Of a stretch of DNA of 64,000 nt, positions 1 to 6,671 are shown in pieces. The notes beneath the pieces are model-generated. The model was not told where the DNA came from and made no database searches. It saw only the letters and a program-made list of their open reading frames with translations. A program made the position numbers and the translations under genes. Origin of the DNA: an uncultured Oscillospiraceae bacterium (GTDB lineage Bacteria > Bacillota > Clostridia > Oscillospirales > Oscillospiraceae). The DNA is taken from NCBI GenBank assembly GCA_934512135.1, contig CAKSWT010000015.1, forward strand, positions 1 through 64,000, read 5' to 3'. Within the stretch, counting starts at the first letter, position 1. The number at the start of each line of letters is the position of its first letter.

Positions 1-77
1 TCGCAGTAAAAATACTCCTTCCACTGGTCGGCCAGTACGCCGCCAGCGGCACCCATTGCCGCTTTGATGAGTCCCAT
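1..77 (-). CDS. SPFH-domain (virion-core-like) protein, N-terminal fragment
   Basis: Only the first 25 codons lie in the window; the gene continues past the left edge. The visible start MGLIKAAMGAAGGVLADQW followed by KEYFYC resembles the conserved opening of the SPFH-domain proteins that Clostridia carry near zinc-ribbon and virion-core-like genes. In full-length members a band-7-like domain follows. The ATG at 77 has a good ribosome binding site (GGAGAGG, 84-90). The family name rests on about 25 residues remembered as typical, so the start and coding status are firmer than the name. A role in membrane-associated oligomers is known only by family analogy. Confidence 0.6.
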   Translation of the reverse strand, partial: MGLIKAAMGAAGGVLADQWKEYFYC

Positions 78-290
78 TTGGATCCTCTCCTTTTTCTGTT
101 TGTACTACGCCGGTTCCGGCGTGAAGATTGGTCTACTGCTCCATAATATTCATCTTGCAAGAACAGTTTACTCTTTTTCTGTCTTCGATTCCCCCTACTT
201 TTGTACAGGTTTCGACAATCTGTTCGGGTTCCAAAGATAAACCCGGAACCGGAAGAACCCGTCCCACTGTAACGCAGGACAGGTCTTTCC

Positions 291-1655
291 TTACTGCTGA
301 ATCATCAGCTTCCGCTTTTTCCAGAGTCCCGTGAGATAGTAAAAATCCCCGATGATCACGCTGACAAAGCCCGCCAGGGCATTGCCCCAGAAATATCCCC
401 AGACCCCCAGGCCCATGGGGCCTGCCATCAGAACGCAGAGGCCGATCCGCACGATCACCCCGTCCAGCAGCGCCGTAATCAGGCTGAGACTGCCGTTTCC
501 GATACCGTTAATCAGGGCCACCCCAGTGGTCATGGTGGCAAAGCCAAAGAACATCACCACAAGGGTCAGCATGGCATAGGAGGCCTCCGCCAGCACCGCC
601 GCATCCTGGGTAAACAGCTGGAAGATCTGCCGGGGAAGGGCCATACACACCACCGCCACCACTGCAAAGAACACCATGCAGTAGAGATTTCCAAACCAGA
701 ACACCTTCTTGACCCGGTGGTATTTTCCGGCTCCCAGATTCTGACCAAACATGGAGGCGCTGGCTGTGGAAATGGAGTTGGTGATAATAAACATAATGGA
801 ATTGAGCCGGCCGCAGATTCCATAAACCGAAGCGTAAACCAGGCCATATGTGTTGATGCCCGCAGACACAAACAGCATGGAAATATTGATAGCCGAGGTC
901 TGCACCGTCAGCGGCAGTCCCAGCTTGGACAGGGACCGAAAGGTTTGACCGTCCACGGCAAAGCTCTTCCGCTTAAAGTCAAAGCCAAAGCTCTCCTTCC
1001 GGATGTAAAGATAAATCACAGAGATAATAAAGCTCACCGCCTGGGATATTGTGGTGGCCAGGGCCGCCCCCGCAGTCTCCATCCCCAGAGGACCCACAAA
1101 AATCAGGTCCAGAATCACATTCAGCACTGCGGCAATGGCGATAAACAGGAAGGGCCGGGTGGAATCTCCCATTCCTCGAAGCACCGCAGACACCGTATTA
1201 TAGCCGTACACAAAAAACATTCCCGCAGAACAGATCACCACATAGTCACTGGCCTGCTCCATGGCCTCCTGGGGGGTATTCAGCAGAGTCAGCAGTGGCC
1301 CGTGAAACGCGATCCCCACCCCTGTGAACAGAATGGAAAAGGCCGCGATCACGGTAAACAGGGTGCCGATGGTCCGTTTGATTCCCGCCCGGTCTCCTGC
1401 GCCCACCAGCTGAGAAATAAAAATCTGGCCGCCGGAGGAGTAGCCAATGGCAATACAACTCAGCAGCCAGACGATCTGACCGCCGATGGACACTGCGGAC
1501 AGGCCGCTGGACCCTACAAACTGCCCCACCACCACCATGTCCACCAAGTTGTAGATGGTCTGCAGGGCGTTGGAGAGCATAAAGGGAAAGGCAAACCGCA
1601 GCAGTTCCTTTCCTACACTTCCTGTGGTCAAGTCTTTGATCATTGATTGTTCCAT
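291..1655 (-). CDS. MATE family efflux transporter
   Basis: A 454-residue polytopic membrane protein of the usual MATE length (about 12 transmembrane segments). The N-terminus has the family pattern LSNALQTIYNLVDMVVVGQFVG and GGQIFISQLVGAGD. It is expected to export cationic drugs or metabolites by Na+ or H+ antiport. It is a paralogue of the transporter at 37759-39120, sharing the MVDMVVVGQFVG block and overall length. Two start codons are possible, 1655 and an in-frame ATG four codons later at 1643. An AAAGGAG lies about 13 bases before the first, so the choice is not settled. It is transcribed alone from a promoter at 1705-1733. The substrate cannot be predicted. Confidence 0.93.
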   Translation of the reverse strand: MEQSMIKDLTTGSVGKELLRFAFPFMLSNALQTIYNLVDMVVVGQFVGSSGLSAVSIGGQIVWLLSCIAIGYSSGGQIFISQLVGAGDRAGIKRTIGTLFTVIAAFSILFTGVGIAFHGPLLTLLNTPQEAMEQASDYVVICSAGMFFVYGYNTVSAVLRGMGDSTRPFLFIAIAAVLNVILDLIFVGPLGMETAGAALATTISQAVSFIISVIYLYIRKESFGFDFKRKSFAVDGQTFRSLSKLGLPLTVQTSAINISMLFVSAGINTYGLVYASVYGICGRLNSIMFIITNSISTASASMFGQNLGAGKYHRVKKVFWFGNLYCMVFFAVVAVVCMALPRQIFQLFTQDAAVLAEASYAMLTLVVMFFGFATMTTGVALINGIGNGSLSLITALLDGVIVRIGLCVLMAGPMGLGVWGYFWGNALAGFVSVIIGDFYYLTGLWKKRKLMIQQ

Positions 1656-1704
1656 AAAAAACCCAAAACTCCTTTAGATTTGAAACCAATTTAAATGCAG
1701 GTGC

Positions 1705-1733
1705 ATTATAACACAATTCCCAATTCCCTGCAA
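1705..1733 (-). promoter_or_regulatory. Sigma-A promoter of the MATE gene
   Basis: Minus strand TTGCAG (1728-1733), 17-base spacer, TATAAT (1705-1710), about 50 bases before the MATE start at 1655. Confidence 0.75.
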
Positions 1734-1784
1734 GCCAAGGTTTCGCGCCGTAAACGGGGGATTTTTGTGAAAATCGGTCAGAGA

Positions 1785-1834
1785 CAAAACAAACTGCCGT
1801 GCATGAACTTTCTTTCGAAATCACACACGGCAGT
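1785..1834 (-). terminator. Intrinsic terminator of the candidate RNA
   Basis: Minus-strand stem ACTGCCGTG...CACGGCAGT (1793-1834, extended by weaker pairs toward a TTTCGAAAGAAAG loop) followed directly by TTTGTTTTG. Confidence 0.8.
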
Positions 1835-2319
1835 CAGTGCTGGATGGGGTCAACCATACCCCTCTCATCCTTTCATATGAAATTTTTCTGGGTTTTACTT
1901 GTTCATGGGCCCGTCCTCTTGATGCCCCTTTGGACATCACCATTGCAATGTGGATTTTACTGTCAGCTTATCATGCCAGAAACCAATCTTCTTCCTGAAC
2001 TGTCCTCTCCGAATCTACTACCTTCGAATCGTCATTTTCGACTGATACTGCGATTTTGCCGCTTACGCATTTTACGGGAACTCAGTTTCTCTTAAGGTGG
2101 CTTCTGGAAGGATACCGATCAGTACATGGGACCTGTCCTCCTGAATCTGAAGTATCTATTGTCACCGGTAAACCGGATTGGAAAAGAAATGCTTCTATCA
2201 TATCCTTTCTGAATAAATACTGCAAGACGACACATCTCAATCCTTCATTATCTTCCGACTAGCTCCCTCGCTGAGCTGTCGTGCTTGTCCTCTTCATGGG
2301 ACTCACCCCTTTCCTTTGT
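1785..2319 (-). ncRNA. Candidate large structured noncoding RNA (~535 nt), class not recognised
   Basis: A complete transcription unit without a usable reading frame: consensus promoter at 2326-2354, expected start near 2319, and a strong intrinsic terminator at 1785-1834. The GC content is visibly lower than in the neighbouring genes and stops occur in all frames. The RNA shows many nested helices by eye: a 10-bp long-range pairing (CAAGcACGACA with UGUCGUcUUG, 2282-2221 region) enclosing the hairpin AGCUC/GAGCU; GUAUUUAUU with AAUAGAUAC (about 2219-2152) enclosing CCGG-UUUA-CCGG and AGAAA/UUUCU; GAUGUCC-AAAG-GGGCAUC; GGGGU/ACCCC. Variants of AGGACxGGxCCCAUG recur about three times. A 12-codon AUG ORF with a good ribosome site (2297, MKRTSTTAQRGS) sits at the 5' end and may be fortuitous or a leader. 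Known large RNAs (OLE, ROOL, GOLLD, raiA) could not be matched from memory. Confidence 0.6.
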
Positions 2320-2325
2320 GTCTAT

Positions 2326-2354
2326 AATATACAACCATTTTTGGATTTTGTCAA
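2326..2354 (-). promoter_or_regulatory. Strong sigma-A promoter of the candidate RNA
   Basis: Minus strand TTGACA (2349-2354), 17-base spacer, TATATT (2326-2331). The sequence from the spacer through the start region (ATGGTTG..TATATTATAGACA) is almost the same as in the divergent T-box promoter at 2548-2576. Confidence 0.85.
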
Positions 2355-2547
2355 GATGTTTTATGAAAAAAGTGCAATAAATTTCTTTGGATATGTTTTG
2401 ACGCGGTTCCTGCATTGACGGTCATTTGTGACAGAAATGCATCCCACCCGCCCCCAGCGGACATCTGTGCCTCCCCAGGGAACAAAATGTACAAAAACCT
2501 AGGGAAAATTCCGAAAAAGGTTGTGAAATTCAGGCCCCTCCGGCCCC
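2355..2547. other. Intergenic spacer between divergent promoters, nothing recognised
   Basis: Between the two divergent promoters there is no reading frame with a ribosome binding site and no clear hairpin with a T-run. Small ORFs here start without Shine-Dalgarno sequences and are not believed. Confidence 0.6.
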
Positions 2548-2576
2548 TTGACAACGGCGGCATGGTTCGATATATT
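2548..2576 (+). promoter_or_regulatory. Sigma-A promoter of the T-box/oxidoreductase operon
   Basis: TTGACA (2548-2553), 17-base spacer, TATATT (2571-2576); transcription is expected to start near 2584. Confidence 0.85.
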
Positions 2577-2583
2577 ATAGACA

Positions 2584-2833
2584 ACTCAAAAACACTGAAA
2601 ATGTGATGACGAAGACAGTAGGCGGACGGTCAAATCCACAGCGAACCGGGGACAGTGGAAGCCCGGCGAAAGTAGCCTCCCGCTGAAAATCACTTCCGAG
2701 CTGCAGCCTGAAAGCTGAAGTAGGCGCTGCCGGTACTCCGCCGTTATTGGGAGATGCATATGTTGGTATGCAGTAATGGGTGGTACAGCGAAAACGTCAG
2801 TTCTCGTCCCTTTACGGGCGGGGGCTTTTTTGT
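2584..2833 (+). promoter_or_regulatory. T-box leader, predicted isoleucine-responsive
   Basis: A tRNA-sensing leader. Stem I begins at GATGAC (2605) with AGTA (2617-2620) opposite GAA (2685-2687), the loop-E pair that frames the specifier loop. The apical hairpin CCGGG...CCCGG spans about 2646-2665. The T-box proper is TGGGTGGTACAGCG (2777-2790). A terminator of 11 pairs (AGTTCTCGTCC / GGGCGGGGGCT, 2799-2825) ends in T6. The specifier region reads GAAAATCAC; I choose ATC (2689-2691, Ile) because a purine follows it and the bulge TGGT expects a tRNA with A73, as in tRNA-Ile. The alternative register AAT (Asn) is followed by C and would need G73 pairing. Uncharged tRNA should allow read-through into the downstream oxidoreductase genes. 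Confidence 0.87.
2799..2832 (+). terminator. T-box attenuator terminator
   Basis: Eleven base pairs including G-U pairs, loop about CTTTAC, then TTTTTT at 2826-2831. It is mutually exclusive with the antiterminator that contains the T-box sequence. Confidence 0.85.
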
Positions 2834-2868
2834 TGCCCCGCTGCACACCGAACCAGGGAGGTTATTTC

Positions 2869-3450
2869 ATGGACAATCGAGACATGGTGGAGATCCGTTG
2901 GCACGGCCGGGGCGGCCAGGGCGCAAAAACCGCCTGCCTGCTGCTGGCAGACGCGGCCTTCTCCTCGGGAAAGTATGTACAGGGCTTTCCGGAATATGGC
3001 CCCGAGCGCAGCGGCGCCCCCATCACCGCCTACAATCGCATCAGCGCCCAGCGGTGCACCATCCACTCCAACATCTATCAGCCGGACTATGTGGTGGTGG
3101 TGGATGAGGGGCTGCTCTCCTGTGTGGATGTGACGGCAGGGCTCAAGGAAACCGGCGCCATTCTCATCAACTCCAGCCGTTCCCCGGAGGAGCTGCGTCC
3201 CCTGCTCCGAGGCTACACCGGCCGGGTCTGCACCATTGACGCCAACCGGATCTCCAAGGAGATTCTGGGGAAGGTATTCCCCAACACCCCCATGCTGGCC
3301 GCCACGGTAAAGGTCAGCGGCGTGGTGGATCCCGAAAAGTTTTCCCGGGACATGGAGGCGTCCTTCCACCACAAGTTCGCCTCCAAGCCCCAGGTCATTG
3401 AAGGCAACATGAAGGTGCTCAAGCAGTCTATGGAGGAGGTACAGGGATGA
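2869..3450 (+). CDS. 2-oxoacid:ferredoxin oxidoreductase, gamma subunit
   Basis: A 193-residue gamma (catalytic-domain III type) subunit of a four-subunit ferredoxin oxidoreductase that converts a 2-oxoacid plus CoA to acyl-CoA, CO2 and reduced ferredoxin in the cytoplasm. The N-terminal block WHGRGGQGAKTACLLLADAA and the motif FPEYGPERSGAP are the family signature. I start at the ATG at 2869, preceded by AGGGAGG; an upstream in-frame ATG lies inside the T-box and is rejected. It is the first gene of gamma-delta-alpha-beta, overlapping delta by ATGA. Four-subunit pyruvate and branched-chain enzymes look alike; the Ile-type T-box favours a VOR-like branched-chain substrate. Confidence 0.9.
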   Translation: MDNRDMVEIRWHGRGGQGAKTACLLLADAAFSSGKYVQGFPEYGPERSGAPITAYNRISAQRCTIHSNIYQPDYVVVVDEGLLSCVDVTAGLKETGAILINSSRSPEELRPLLRGYTGRVCTIDANRISKEILGKVFPNTPMLAATVKVSGVVDPEKFSRDMEASFHHKFASKPQVIEGNMKVLKQSMEEVQG

Positions 3451-3746
3451 TTCACGCAAAGGATATTCACGAAAACACGCCGTGGCAGGGGCTCACCCCC
3501 GGGGGAGAGATCTATGAGCCTGCCACGTCCATGGCATTCAACACCGGCGACTGGCGGACCCAGACCCCGGTATTTCTGGCCGACAAGTGCAAGCAGTGTC
3601 TGCTGTGCGTCCCCTACTGTCCCGACAGCGCCATTCCGGTCAAGGACGGGAAACGGGGCGAGTTTGATCTCCAGCACTGTAAGGGCTGCGGCATCTGCAT
3701 CACCGCCTGTCCCTTTGACGCCATCGTATGGAAGGAGGAAGCATAA
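3447..3746 (+). CDS. 2-oxoacid:ferredoxin oxidoreductase, delta (2x[4Fe-4S]) subunit
   Basis: A 99-residue ferredoxin-like subunit carrying two classic [4Fe-4S] motifs, CKQCLLCVPYCP and CKGCGICITACP, in the C-terminal half. It passes electrons from the TPP-bearing subunit to external ferredoxin. The N-terminal part (GGEIYEPATSMAFNTGDWRT) is the usual delta-subunit extension that contacts the complex. The start codon overlaps the gamma stop (ATGA) and its own stop overlaps the alpha start (TAATG), so all are translationally coupled. Confidence 0.93.
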   Translation: MIHAKDIHENTPWQGLTPGGEIYEPATSMAFNTGDWRTQTPVFLADKCKQCLLCVPYCPDSAIPVKDGKRGEFDLQHCKGCGICITACPFDAIVWKEEA

Positions 3747-4930
3747 TGGCTCATCTTGATCGTCTCTCCGGCAACGAGGCCGTGGCTGTGGCCATGCGGC
3801 AAATCGACCCGGACGTGATGGGCGCCTTCCCCATCACGCCTTCCACGGAGATTCCCCAGTATTTTGCCCAGTATGTGGCGGACGGGCTGGTCCATACGGA
3901 GCTGGTGACGGTGGAATCCGAGCACAGCTCCATGTCCGTGTGCATGGGCGCCGCCGCTGCCGGCGGCCGGGCCATCAGCGCCACCTCCTCCTGCGGACTG
4001 GCGCTGATGTACGAAATGCTCTATGTGGCAGCCTCCAGCCGTCTGCCCATTGTGCTGGCGGTGTCCACCCGGGCCCTCAGCGGCCCCATCAACATCAACA
4101 ACGACCACTCCGACGCCATGGGCGCCCGGGATACTGGCTGGATCCAGATCTATGCCGAGAACAACCAGGAGGTCTACGACAACTACGTCCAGGCCTTCCC
4201 CATTGCCGAGTCGGCAGAGGTTCGGCTGCCGGTGATGATCTGCATGGACGGTTTTATCACCTCCCACGCCGTGGAAAACATCGAGCTTCTGGAGGACGAT
4301 CAGGTTCGGGACTTCGTGGGCGAATATCATCCGGAGCACTATCTGCTCAACAGCCGGGAACCTCTGGCGGTAGGTCCCTATGATGTGACACATTATTATA
4401 TGGAGCACAAAAAGCAGGAGGCCGAGGCCATGAAGCACGCCAAGGCGGCCATCCTCCGCCAGGCGGAGCGCTTTGAGGCCATGACCGGTCGGAAATACGG
4501 GTTCTTTGAGGCCTATCGCATGGAGGACGCCCAGGAGGCCCTGGTGCTTATCGGCTCCACCGCCGGCACCGCCAAGGCCACTGTGGATCAGCTCCGGGCC
4601 CAGGGCCGCAAGGTGGGACTAATCAAGCTCCGGGTGTTCCGTCCCTTCCCCGGGGAGGAGCTGGCCCAGGCCTTGAAGCACTGCAAGGCCGTGGCCGTTA
4701 TGGACAAATCCGAGGGCTTCAGCGGCTGCGGCGGCCCGCTGTTCGCAGAAACCAGAAGTGCCCTGTATGATTTGGAGCAGCGGCCCAAGCTCATCGGCGT
4801 GGTCTACGGTCTGGGCGGCCGGGATGTCTCCACCGATAACATCACCGCCCTCTATGACCGGCTGGAGCACATTGCCGAAACCGGCGAAATCGGCGAAGTA
4901 TATACCCATATGGGCGTCAGGGAGGAATAA
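3746..4930 (+). CDS. 2-oxoacid:ferredoxin oxidoreductase, alpha subunit
   Basis: A 394-residue alpha subunit comprising the pyrimidine-binding and transketolase C-terminal-like domains of the oxidoreductase. GNEAVAVAMRQIDPDVMGAF and PITPSTEIPQY mark the N-terminal domain. The segment NINNDHSDAMGARDTGWIQ matches the conserved loop of Por/Vor alpha subunits. The chosen ATG at 3746 is preceded by GGAGGAA and overlaps the delta stop by one base; an earlier in-frame ATG at 3728 lies within delta and is not needed. With beta (next gene) it forms the TPP site. Confidence 0.92.
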   Translation: MAHLDRLSGNEAVAVAMRQIDPDVMGAFPITPSTEIPQYFAQYVADGLVHTELVTVESEHSSMSVCMGAAAAGGRAISATSSCGLALMYEMLYVAASSRLPIVLAVSTRALSGPININNDHSDAMGARDTGWIQIYAENNQEVYDNYVQAFPIAESAEVRLPVMICMDGFITSHAVENIELLEDDQVRDFVGEYHPEHYLLNSREPLAVGPYDVTHYYMEHKKQEAEAMKHAKAAILRQAERFEAMTGRKYGFFEAYRMEDAQEALVLIGSTAGTAKATVDQLRAQGRKVGLIKLRVFRPFPGEELAQALKHCKAVAVMDKSEGFSGCGGPLFAETRSALYDLEQRPKLIGVVYGLGGRDVSTDNITALYDRLEHIAETGEIGEVYTHMGVREE

Positions 4931-4933
4931 ACG

Positions 4934-5863
4934 ATGGCATATCAGTTTAAAAAAGAGCTGGAAAAGCCCGAGCGCTTTGTGGGAGGACACCGGCTGTGCG
5001 CCGGCTGTGGCGCCGGCATCACCTGCCGGGCTGTCATGCGGGCTCTGGAGCCGGAGGACAAGGCTGTAATCACCAACGCCACCGGCTGTCTGGAGGTCTC
5101 CTCCTTTATGTACCCCTACACCTCCTGGACCGAGAGCTATATCCACGCAGCCTTTGAAAACGCCGCAGCCACCTGCTCCGGCGTAGAGGCCTGCTATGAG
5201 GCGCTGAAGCGCCGGGGCAAGGTCCAGGACAACTTCAAGTTCATCACCTTCGGCGGAGACGGCGGCACCTATGACATCGGCTTTCAGTCTCTGTCCGGTG
5301 CCATGGAACGGGGCCACGACATGGTCTATGTCTGCTATGACAACGAGGCCTATATGAACACCGGCATCCAGCGCTCCTCCTCCACCCCCCGATTTGCCAA
5401 CGCCACCACTGCGCCTGTCGGCCAGGAAATACAGGGCAAGCAGCAAAACAAAAAGGACCTCACCGCCATTATGGTGGCCCACGGCATTCCCTATGTGGCC
5501 CAGACTACCTTCATCGGAAACTTCCGGGACCTCCATGAAAAGGCCAAAAAGGCCATCTACACCCAGGGTCCTTGCTTCCTTAACGTGCTCTCTCCCTGTC
5601 CCAGAGGCTGGCAGTATGAGACGGCTCTCCTTCCCAAGGTGTGCCAGCTGGCGGTAGACACCTGCCTGTGGCCCATGTACGAGGTGGAAAACGGCGTCTG
5701 GCACCTCACCTATGAGCCCAAAAAGAAGCTCCCCATTGAGGACTATATGCGTCTCCAGGGCCGGTTTAAGCACTGCTTCCAGCCGGGGAACGAGTGGATG
5801 CTGGAGTCTGCTCAGCAGTATGTTGACGAGAAATGGGCGTCTCTTCTGGAAAAATGCAGATAA
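4934..5863 (+). CDS. 2-oxoacid:ferredoxin oxidoreductase, beta (TPP) subunit
   Basis: A 309-residue TPP-binding subunit. The LCAGCGAGITCRAVMRAL block supplies cysteines. GGDGGTYDIGFQ followed by YDNEAYMNTGIQRS is the TPP/Mg GDG...N motif, and FLNVLSPCPRGW is a conserved beta-subunit block. It starts three bases after alpha with a short gap. It completes a full gamma-delta-alpha-beta complement, so a functional enzyme is expected. In a Clostridium that normally uses a one-chain pyruvate:ferredoxin oxidoreductase, a separate four-subunit enzyme under an amino-acid T-box is most simply read as a branched-chain 2-oxoacid oxidoreductase used in Ile/Val/Leu metabolism. This is inference. Confidence 0.92.
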   Translation: MAYQFKKELEKPERFVGGHRLCAGCGAGITCRAVMRALEPEDKAVITNATGCLEVSSFMYPYTSWTESYIHAAFENAAATCSGVEACYEALKRRGKVQDNFKFITFGGDGGTYDIGFQSLSGAMERGHDMVYVCYDNEAYMNTGIQRSSSTPRFANATTAPVGQEIQGKQQNKKDLTAIMVAHGIPYVAQTTFIGNFRDLHEKAKKAIYTQGPCFLNVLSPCPRGWQYETALLPKVCQLAVDTCLWPMYEVENGVWHLTYEPKKKLPIEDYMRLQGRFKHCFQPGNEWMLESAQQYVDEKWASLLEKCR

Positions 5864-5867
5864 TCTC

Positions 5868-5896
5868 TTGACAACCCCCTGAAACTCTGCCATGAT
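5868..5896 (+). promoter_or_regulatory. Probable promoter of the rubredoxin fusion gene
   Basis: TTGACA (5868-5873), 17-base spacer, CATGAT (5891-5896), just after the beta-subunit stop. The perfect -35 but weaker -10 suggests the next gene is at least partly independent of the T-box. Confidence 0.5.
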
Positions 5897-5931
5897 GTCC
5901 TTAGAATTCATACCATCGAGGAGTGATTGAT

Positions 5932-6531
5932 TTGAACACAAAAGCGCTGCGCAATCTGACCTGCGGTCTGTATATGCTCTCCTCCAGAGACGGCCAGCGG
6001 ATCAGCGGCTGTATTGTCAACACCGTGATGCAGGTGACCTCCCGCCCGCTGCGAATCACCGTCACCGTGAACAAGTCCAACTTCACCCACGACCTCATCC
6101 AGAGCTCCGGGGTTTTCGCCGTGTCCATGCTGTCGGAGGATGCCCCCTTCGGCCTGTTCCAGCACTTTGGGTTTCAGAGTGGACGGGAGGTGGACAAATT
6201 TTCCGGGCTCCATGTGGCCTCCGATCTCCACGGCGTTCCCTACCTCACCTGGGCCTCCTGCGGCTATCTCAGCTGCAAGGTGGTCTCCTCCATGGATCTG
6301 GGCACCCACACCCAGTTCTTGGCCGATGTGGTGGACTGTGATCTTCTGGAGGGCGGCACACCCGTCAGCTACGGATACTATCAGTCCAACATCAAGCCCA
6401 AGCCCGCCTCTGCCGTCAAGGGCTGGCGATGCACCATCTGCGGCTATATCTATCAAGGAGAAACTCTGCCGCCGGACTTTATCTGCCCCCTCTGCAAGCA
6501 TGGCGTGGAGGCCTTTGAGAAAATCGAATAG
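5932..6531 (+). CDS. High-molecular-weight rubredoxin (flavin reductase-rubredoxin fusion)
   Basis: About 199 residues in two parts. Residues 1-150 form an FMN-binding split-barrel flavin-reductase domain (GLYMLSSRDGQRISGCIVNT, FGLFQHFGFQSGREVDKF). A C-terminal rubredoxin follows, with iron ligands CTICGYIYQG...CPLCK. Such proteins (Hrb type) carry electrons from an NADH:rubredoxin oxidoreductase to oxygen- or peroxide-reducing flavodiiron proteins in anaerobes. A TTG start at 5932 is preferred because CGAGGAG lies eight bases upstream; a GTG at 5923 overlaps that ribosome site. The gene follows the oxidoreductase but has its own likely promoter and a terminator at 6551. Confidence 0.9.
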   Translation: MNTKALRNLTCGLYMLSSRDGQRISGCIVNTVMQVTSRPLRITVTVNKSNFTHDLIQSSGVFAVSMLSEDAPFGLFQHFGFQSGREVDKFSGLHVASDLHGVPYLTWASCGYLSCKVVSSMDLGTHTQFLADVVDCDLLEGGTPVSYGYYQSNIKPKPASAVKGWRCTICGYIYQGETLPPDFICPLCKHGVEAFEKIE

Positions 6532-6550
6532 CGCTTGCGTCGGATGGGGT

Positions 6551-6586
6551 GCCGGATAGGGTTTCCCCATCCGGCCTTTTTATTTT
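6551..6586 (+). terminator. Intrinsic terminator after the rubredoxin fusion gene
   Basis: GCCGGAT...ATCCGGC (6551-6575) with an inner AGGG/CCCC extension, followed by CTTTTTATTTT. Confidence 0.9.
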
Positions 6587-6610
6587 CACCGGAGCGAACA
6601 ATTTGTCCGA

Positions 6611-6639
6611 TTGCATTTTACACGGCCCTGTGGTAAACT
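6611..6639 (+). promoter_or_regulatory. Promoter of the parvulin gene
   Basis: TTGCAT (6611-6616), 17-base spacer, TAAACT (6634-6639), about 33 bases before the TTG start. Confidence 0.65.
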
Positions 6640-6671
6640 GAACCTGATTTTATCAGGCGGGAGCTGATCCC

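Noticed and set aside
1799..2262. Small open frames on the plus strand across the RNA locus
   Set aside because: No ribosome sites, no resemblance to proteins; the promoter and terminator run the other way.
2688..2690. Asparagine (AAU) as T-box specifier
   Set aside because: The next base is C rather than a purine and the TGGT bulge fits A73, not the G73 of tRNA-Asn. Kept as a lesser alternative.
2776..2868. N-terminal extension of the oxidoreductase gamma subunit
   Set aside because: It begins in the T-box sequence itself and lacks a ribosome site; the start at 2869 fits AGGGAGG.
2869..5863. Naming the four-subunit enzyme pyruvate synthase (porABCD)
   Set aside because: Por and Vor subunits cannot be told apart by eye; the T-box evidence points to a branched-chain substrate, so no symbol is given.
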